A stretch of 60,133 bases of DNA from Gallionella sp. (GTDB lineage Bacteria; Pseudomonadota; Gammaproteobacteria; Burkholderiales; Gallionellaceae): positions 1 to 60,133 of the forward strand of contig JAUXWM010000003.1 of NCBI GenBank assembly GCA_030681375.1, given 5' to 3'. Both the position numbers and the translations under genes were made by a program. The notes beneath the pieces were generated by a model that was given only the letters and a program-made list of their open reading frames with translations, had not been told where the DNA came from and made no database searches. Below are positions 55,581-60,133 of the stretch, piece by piece; the first letter of the stretch is position 1, and every line of letters begins with the position of its first letter.

Positions 55581-56786
55581 ATGCGCGCTATGGAAAAAAT
55601 TCACCCTGAAAGTATGCCTGTTCCGCTGTCGTCAGATACTCCGGCGGTGTCATGCGACATTTTCTGCAATGTCATCGACAACTACGGCGATATAGGCGTG
55701 AGCTGGCGGCTGGCGCGGCAACTGGCTAATGAATTTGGCTTGGCGGTGCGTTTGTGGGTTGACGATTTGGCCAGCTTCGTCAGGCTGTGCCCGGAAGCCG
55801 TTGCGGCGCTGCAAAGTCAGCACAAGCGGGGTGTGGAGGTACGACTGTGGGGCGCTTCCTTTGCTGATGTTCAGCCTGCACAGGTGGTGATCGACGCGTT
55901 CGGCTGCGCATTGCCGGAAGCGTATCTGGCTGCGATGAACGCAGAATCCATATGGATCAATCTGGAATATCTCTCAGCCGAAGACTGGGTGGAGGGTTGT
56001 CACAAGCTGCCTTCGCCGCGCCCGCCGCTGACACGGTATTTTTTCTTTCCCGGCTTTACCCCGCAGACAGGTGGCTTGTTGCTGGAACGTGACCTGCTGG
56101 CGCGGCGCGATGCATTCTTGAGCGATCCGCTGCAACAGCAGGCTTTCTGGGAATCTGCCGGTATGGAAATGCCCCCCGCTGACACGCTCAAAATATCGAT
56201 GTTTGCCTATGAAAATGCCGCACTCGCAGGCTTGTTCGATGCATGGGCTAAAGGTGCGCGGGCAGTGCTGTGCCTGGTGCCGGAAGGGCGTATCCTGCCT
56301 CAGGTGTTGCACTACTTCGGTCATGAAGGCGATGACGGCCGTAGTTTTACGCGCGGCATGCTCACGGTGCGCGTGCTGCCGTTCGTCGCGCAGGAAAGCT
56401 ATGATGAATTGCTGTGGGCATGCGATGTGAACTTCGTGCGCGGCGAAGATTCCTGTGTGCGTGCGCAGTGGGCAGGCAAACCGTTCATCTGGCAGATATA
56501 TCCGCAGCACGATGCGGTGCACTGGCAGAAATTGCAGGCTTTCCTGAACAGGTATGACGCGCCGCTCAGCCCCGCAGCGCGTCATGCTTTGCCGGATTTG
56601 TGGCGTGCCTGGAATGATGAGGGGGATGCCGGGCAGGCGTGGAATGCATTTGCTGATGTGCTGGGCGAGTTGAATGTTCGCGCACGGACATGGGCGTGTG
56701 CGTTGGCGGAAAACACGCTGGCATTGAATTTGCTGGATTTTATTCAGGAAATCGGTAAAATTCGCGCCTTGAAAATTGAAGGGTAG
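55581..56786 (+). CDS. earP: EF-P arginine rhamnosyltransferase EarP
   Basis: This 401-residue GT-B glycosyltransferase attaches rhamnose from dTDP-L-rhamnose to Arg32 of EF-P. Catalytic aspartates lie in [20 protein letters not shown], and the nucleotide-sugar site includes [20 protein letters not shown]. The N-terminus carries about 23 extra residues ([16 protein letters not shown] onward) compared with the usual start near SCDIFC; the upstream DNA has no strong ribosome-binding site. Bases 55653-55830 are duplicated at 48278-48455. It is followed by its substrate gene efp after 5 bp. Confidence 0.96.
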   Translation: MRAMEKIHPESMPVPLSSDTPAVSCDIFCNVIDNYGDIGVSWRLARQLANEFGLAVRLWVDDLASFVRLCPEAVAALQSQHKRGVEVRLWGASFADVQPAQVVIDAFGCALPEAYLAAMNAESIWINLEYLSAEDWVEGCHKLPSPRPPLTRYFFFPGFTPQTGGLLLERDLLARRDAFLSDPLQQQAFWESAGMEMPPADTLKISMFAYENAALAGLFDAWAKGARAVLCLVPEGRILPQVLHYFGHEGDDGRSFTRGMLTVRVLPFVAQESYDELLWACDVNFVRGEDSCVRAQWAGKPFIWQIYPQHDAVHWQKLQAFLNRYDAPLSPAARHALPDLWRAWNDEGDAGQAWNAFADVLGELNVRARTWACALAENTLALNLLDFIQEIGKIRALKIEG

Positions 56787-56791
56787 TAAAC

Positions 56792-57346
56792 ATGAAAACA
56801 GCACAAGAACTACGCGCCGGTAACGTCATCATGGTCGGCACCGATCCTATGGTAATCCTGAAGGCGGAATACAGCCGCTCCGGCCGTAACGGCTCGGTGG
56901 TCAAGATGAAGATGAAGAACCTGTTGACCGAATCGGCCAAAGAGACCGTTTTTGCCGCAGACGACAAGTTCGATCAAATCATCCTGGATCGTAAGGAATG
57001 CACTTATTCCTACTTCGCCGAACCGATGTATGTGTTCATGGACGAAGAATACAACCAGTACGAGATCGAAGCGGAATGCATGGGCGATGCGATCAACTAC
57101 ATCGAAGACGGCATGCCATGCGAAGTGGTGTTCTACAACGACAAGGCGATTTCTGTCGAATTGCCGAATACCATCGTGCGTGAAGTGATTTACACCGAGC
57201 CTGCCGTGCGCGGCGATACTTCCGGCAAGGTAATGAAGCCTGCCAAGATCAACGGCGGTTTTGAGTTGCCGGTGGCGGCTTTTGTCGAGATCGGCGACAA
57301 GATCGAAATCGACACACGCACCAATGAGTTCAAGAAACGCGCTTAA
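56792..57346 (+). CDS. efp: Translation elongation factor P (Arg32 type)
   Basis: This 184-residue, three-domain protein relieves ribosome stalling at polyproline. The loop tip [14 protein letters not shown] has Arg32 at the modified position, the EarP-dependent type, and not the lysine of E. coli EF-P. Length and domain order are normal. A strong terminator follows. Confidence 0.98.
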   Translation: MKTAQELRAGNVIMVGTDPMVILKAEYSRSGRNGSVVKMKMKNLLTESAKETVFAADDKFDQIILDRKECTYSYFAEPMYVFMDEEYNQYEIEAECMGDAINYIEDGMPCEVVFYNDKAISVELPNTIVREVIYTEPAVRGDTSGKVMKPAKINGGFELPVAAFVEIGDKIEIDTRTNEFKKRA

Positions 57347-57361
57347 TCAGTAACAGAAATC

Positions 57362-57393
57362 AGCCCGGACGAGTGCATCGTCCGGGCTTTTTT
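57362..57393 (+). terminator. efp: Rho-independent terminator of earP-efp
   Basis: AGCCCGGACGA and TCGTCCGGGCT form a perfect 11 bp stem with loop GTGCA, followed by six T. It lies 15 bp after the efp stop and before the convergent umuC end. Confidence 0.95.
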
Positions 57394-57411
57394 ACGTGCG
57401 GATATACGGCG

Positions 57412-58704
57412 TCAGGCGTGGGCTGTCGCAAGTTCATTCAGTTCTGTCGTATAGCGTCGCGACATATTCCTCTGTTTCATCGCCCAGTTTTTACGGATGC
57501 CTTCACCTAGCAGTTGTACCGTGCCGCTGCCCATGCGGCGGTTGATCTGATCCAGTGTCGTCATCAGCGCGCCGGATTTTTCTTGTGCAGCGACATCGTC
57601 AAACAGGGTGCGTGGTCGCTCGGCGGCGGCGATGATGCCGGACAGCATCACGCCGGTCTTCTGATAGGCATAGCCGCTGCGATAGAGATGGCGTAATCCG
57701 CTCAGGGCTGCGCGACACAGCAAGCGCGTGTCATCGCTGGCCGCGCTCAGCGGAACGGTGATCGCTGATTGATATTGCGGTTCTTGTGGCTTGTGCAGAT
57801 TGGTGCGGAGAGACACCTGTATGCAACTGGCCAGCGAGTGCTGGCTGCGTAACTTCTCGGCGGCGCGGCTGGTATAGGCGATCACGGCTTGTTCCAGTTC
57901 GGGCAAATTGCTAACGGACACGCCAAACGAACGCGAACAGATGATTTGCGAGCGGGGCGGGGTGATTTCATCCAGTTCCAGGCAGGCTGTGCCGTTGAGC
58001 TCGGCCACGGTACGCTCCAGCACTACGCCGAATTCGGCGCGTATGCGTTTGGCCGGCGCGCGTTTCAAGGCCAGCGCGGTGGTGATGCGCATCTCCTGCA
58101 AGCGCAGGCTGGTGCGTCTGCCTACTCCCCATATTTCCCCAGCGCTGATTTTATCCAGCAGGGCGTCCAACTGGTCTTCCGGCAGCTCGTTGAAATTGCA
58201 CACCCCGTTATAGCCAGGCTGTTTCTTGGCGACATGATTGGCGAGTTTGGCGAGTGTCTTGCTGGCGGCGATGCCGACGCACACCGGGATGCCAACGCAT
58301 TGCCTGAGTGTACTGCGCATGTGCTGAGCATAGCGGGTCAACTCCTTCATACCGGTCAGTTCCAGGAAACATTCGTCTATCGAATAGACTTCCTGCTCAG
58401 GGGAAAATTGCGACAGCAGCCGCATCACCCGATTGGAGAGGTCGGCATACAGGGTGTAGTTGGACGAGAAAGCGATGATGCCGTGTTTTTTCGCCATGTC
58501 CTTCAACTGAAACCAGGGTGCGGCCATCGGTACGCCGAGGTCTTTTACTTCCTGCGAGCGGGATACCACGCAGCCATCGTTGTTGCTCAATATCACGACC
58601 GGGCGGCCTTCGAGATCGGGGCGGAACAGTCGCTCGCAGGAGACATAGAAGTTGTTGCAATCCACCAGGGCAATCGCACGCCTTATCACAGGTTTTTGAA
58701 TCAC
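57412..58704 (-). CDS. umuC: DNA polymerase V catalytic subunit UmuC (Y family)
   Basis: This Y-family translesion polymerase of about 430 residues has ALVDCNNFYVSCERLF (metal Asp), VVILSNNDGCVVSRSQEVK, VYSIDECFLELTG (catalytic Asp-Glu) and VGIAASKTLAKLANHVAK, followed by the little finger and a C-terminal tail. The frame is open into umuD. GTG at 58704 is the best start given the family N-terminus, though no strong ribosome-binding site is visible and GTG 58689 is an alternative. It follows umuD in the lexA-umuDC operon. Confidence 0.95.
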   Translation of the reverse strand: MIQKPVIRRAIALVDCNNFYVSCERLFRPDLEGRPVVILSNNDGCVVSRSQEVKDLGVPMAAPWFQLKDMAKKHGIIAFSSNYTLYADLSNRVMRLLSQFSPEQEVYSIDECFLELTGMKELTRYAQHMRSTLRQCVGIPVCVGIAASKTLAKLANHVAKKQPGYNGVCNFNELPEDQLDALLDKISAGEIWGVGRRTSLRLQEMRITTALALKRAPAKRIRAEFGVVLERTVAELNGTACLELDEITPPRSQIICSRSFGVSVSNLPELEQAVIAYTSRAAEKLRSQHSLASCIQVSLRTNLHKPQEPQYQSAITVPLSAASDDTRLLCRAALSGLRHLYRSGYAYQKTGVMLSGIIAAAERPRTLFDDVAAQEKSGALMTTLDQINRRMGSGTVQLLGEGIRKNWAMKQRNMSRRYTTELNELATAHA

Positions 58705-58721
58705 GGAGGCTTGCGAACGGA

Positions 58722-59198
58722 TCAGTGCTTGTGGACGTTCCAGCTCACCACGCCCCAGATGGTGAAATCCTGTTCGGGTTTGATGTGCATGTCGGGATAG
58801 TCCGGGTGCGCGGCACGCAATACCTGACCCTCCGGGGTGCAGAGCAATTGCTTTACGGTAAATTCGCCGTCCACTACCGCAATCACCACGCAACCGTGCG
58901 TTGCGGGCAGGGCTTTGTCCACTACCAGCAGGTCTCCGTCAAAGATGCCCAGTCCGCGCATGGAGTCGCCTGCAACACGCATGAAAAAGGTGGATTCGCG
59001 CCGCCCTATCAGGTGCTCATCCAGACTGATGCGTTGTCCTACATAATCATCGGCGGGTGACGGGAATCCGGCGGGTACGGCGCGGCGCAACAGGGCGCGC
59101 TGGCGATAGAACAGCTCCTTGTTCGGGTGGGTCATGGATAACAGCACGGAAGCGCTGCTGCGGCGGGGCAGAGTCAGGGATAATTGCATGGCGCTCAC
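58722..59198 (-). CDS. umuD: UmuD, self-cleaving subunit of polymerase V
   Basis: This 158-residue S24-fold protein has the cleavage site Ala43-Gly44 in VPAGFPSPAD, catalytic Ser79 in AGDSMRG and Lys116 in FTVKQL. RecA-stimulated self-cleavage activates polymerase V. The start is GTG 59198, overlapping the lexA stop as GTGA; ATG 59189 is also possible. Both catalytic residues are present, unlike the S24 protein at 33.1 kb. Confidence 0.94.
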   Translation of the reverse strand: MSAMQLSLTLPRRSSASVLLSMTHPNKELFYRQRALLRRAVPAGFPSPADDYVGQRISLDEHLIGRRESTFFMRVAGDSMRGLGIFDGDLLVVDKALPATHGCVVIAVVDGEFTVKQLLCTPEGQVLRAAHPDYPDMHIKPEQDFTIWGVVSWNVHKH

Positions 59199-59788
59199 TT
59201 GCGGTATTTGCGTATCAGACCGGTCAGCACGCCGAATATTTCCAGCTTGCCGTGCGGACGGATGACGGGGTAGGCCGGATTGGCAGGGCGCAGAATAAAC
59301 TCACCATTTTCCCTGTCCAGCGTCTTGAGCGTGAAATCGTCGTCCACGATCGCCACCACGATGTCACCGATATTGGCCGTCATGCGCTTTTCCACCACGG
59401 CGACATCGCCATCGTGGATGCCGGCATCTATCATCGAATCTCCCTTGACGGTGATGAGGGTGGTCTTGGAAGGCGTGTCTATCAGCATCTCGTCGATGAC
59501 GAAATATTCACCCTGAGTGTCTGTTACCGAAACCGGCATGCCAGCCTGCACCGTGGATTCGGCCAGAGGGCGGGCGAAAAATTGCCGGGTGGGTATCCAG
59601 ACTCCATCCGGAGTGCGATCAATGAAGCCTGCTTCACCCAGACGGGTCAGAATGGCTTTTACCCACGACTTGGAGGCAATGCCAAATACTTCGCACAGTC
59701 TGGCGTAGGAGGGAATGCTTTTCCAGTCGGCGTAATAATCCTGGAGCCGACTCAGATACTCGGTGTCTTTCGGATTGAAGTCAGTCAT
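59195..59788 (-). CDS. lexA: LexA-type SOS repressor
   Basis: This 197-residue protein has a winged-helix N-terminus (SIPSYARLCEVFGIASKSWV, AILTRLGEAGFI), cleavage site Ala82-Gly83 in TVQAGMPV, Ser118 in VKGDSMIDAG and Lys155 in FTLKTLD. The DNA-binding helix differs from the classic proteobacterial LexA, consistent with a different operator. It heads the lexA-umuD-umuC operon with overlapping stops and starts, so it should control its own translesion polymerase. ATG 59788 follows GGGGAA. A longer upstream frame is unlikely. A second, canonical LexA may exist elsewhere in the genome. Confidence 0.92.
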   Translation of the reverse strand: MTDFNPKDTEYLSRLQDYYADWKSIPSYARLCEVFGIASKSWVKAILTRLGEAGFIDRTPDGVWIPTRQFFARPLAESTVQAGMPVSVTDTQGEYFVIDEMLIDTPSKTTLITVKGDSMIDAGIHDGDVAVVEKRMTANIGDIVVAIVDDDFTLKTLDRENGEFILRPANPAYPVIRPHGKLEIFGVLTGLIRKYRK

Positions 59789-59802
59789 GATAATTCCCCA
59801 CA

Positions 59803-59848
59803 GAACGAATGTGCTGTGTACTATAAAGAACGTTCGTTCTGCTGTCAA
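59803..59848 (-). promoter_or_regulatory. lexA: lexA-umuDC promoter with GAAC-N4-GTTC operator
   Basis: On the minus strand TTGACA (59848-59843) and TATAGT (59825-59820) are 17 bp apart, close to the sigma-70 ideal. The spacer holds GAACGAACGTTC (59839-59828), fitting GAAC-N4-GTTC as bound by Gram-positive-type LexA. The usual proteobacterial CTG-N10-CAG arrangement is not seen. A weaker similar site (plus-strand GAACGAATGTGC) lies at 59803-59814, just downstream. The repressor would block polymerase directly. Confidence 0.8.
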
Positions 59849-60133
59849 TTCGGAAGATTAAAATATAAGTACGCTTGCTGATTTTATAAAAACGGGTCAA
59901 TTCGGGAAGGACTTAAAGGCTTGCTTTCATGTTGCCTAAAAATTTAGTTTTCAATTTAAAAATCAGCCTGCTATCAGTTAGAATAAACTATGAGAGCTTC
60001 TTGCAAAATAGCTGAACGCAATGGTTTCAGCAGGGAAAGTCTCACATTCGGGTGAGATTTTTCATTATTCGAGCAACATTTTGCTCTTTACCCGTCCGAA
60101 ATCATCGATTCTGCTCCGTTGTGCCCATAGGCC
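59849..60133 (+). other. Non-coding right edge with one hairpin
   Basis: I see no convincing gene in this edge segment. It is AT-rich. At 60040-60063 TCTCAC and GTGAGA form a 6 bp stem around ATTCGG followed by a T-run, a terminator-like structure on the plus strand with no gene in front of it. It could end a small RNA starting within about 150 bp upstream, or a transcript in a gene continuing beyond the window. Confidence 0.4.

Overview
This 60 kb window reads as chromosomal DNA of a betaproteobacterium. Evidence for this is an EarP/EF-P pair with the arginine-type EF-P (Arg32), a complete iscRSUA-hscBA-fdx-iscX operon, a Pil-Chp twitching system, a B12-dependent ribonucleotide reductase (NrdJ), and several c-type cytochromes. 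The cytochromes and the housekeeping gene set fit the Nitrosomonadales (for example Gallionellaceae-like iron or sulfur oxidisers), but that placement is inference. Most of the window is densely packed core genes. Accessory DNA is limited to the IS tail at the left edge, scattered palindromic repeats, and a 7.2 kb insert at about 48.3-55.6 kb.

Layout: 1-1.0 kb holds the end of an IS3-type transposase and a lone SGNH hydrolase. 1.3-3.8 kb is mutS. 3.9-12.1 kb is the Pil-Chp chemosensory operon (pilG-pilH-pilI-pilJ-chpA, minus strand). 12.5-16.4 kb holds a bacteriohemerythrin, an unrecognised protein, a DUF47/PiT phosphate uptake pair and suhB. 16.5-24.2 kb runs trmJ-cysE, the isc operon and dsbB. 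24.2-33.5 kb holds a decayed nuclease remnant, an MscS channel, nrdJ with NrdR-like boxes, serB, mfd and a small S24-fold protein. 33.6-36.9 kb is ispD-ispF-tsaB-rimI-udg. 36.9-41.5 kb is a membrane-anchored UrtA-like binding protein overlapping a PAS-GGDEF-EAL protein. 41.7-45.0 kb is lplT, alr and a PilZ protein. 45.0-48.3 kb is a nucleoside salvage cluster (mtnP-apt-mtnA-class II aldolase) resembling the DHAP shunt.

The most unusual region is 48.3-55.6 kb. It is bracketed by two 178 bp direct copies of the 5' part of earP. The left copy is truncated and overlaps the aldolase stop codon; the right copy begins the intact earP-efp pair. Between them lie a broken PAS sensor gene and an apparent redox module. 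The module consists of a cytoplasmic flavoprotein fused to two cyclic-nucleotide-binding domains and four [4Fe-4S] clusters, a membrane b-type cytochrome, a protein with an N-terminal FHA-like domain, one membrane helix and ten c-type haem sites, and a c-type cytochrome lipoprotein, with a convergent DUF1924 cytochrome after it. I read this as a transmembrane electron conduit with two built-in cytoplasmic signal inputs (cyclic nucleotide and phosphothreonine). I know of no described system of this architecture.

The right end (57.4-59.9 kb) is a lexA-umuD-umuC SOS operon under a near-consensus promoter. Its spacer contains a GAAC-N4-GTTC operator, unlike the usual proteobacterial LexA box.
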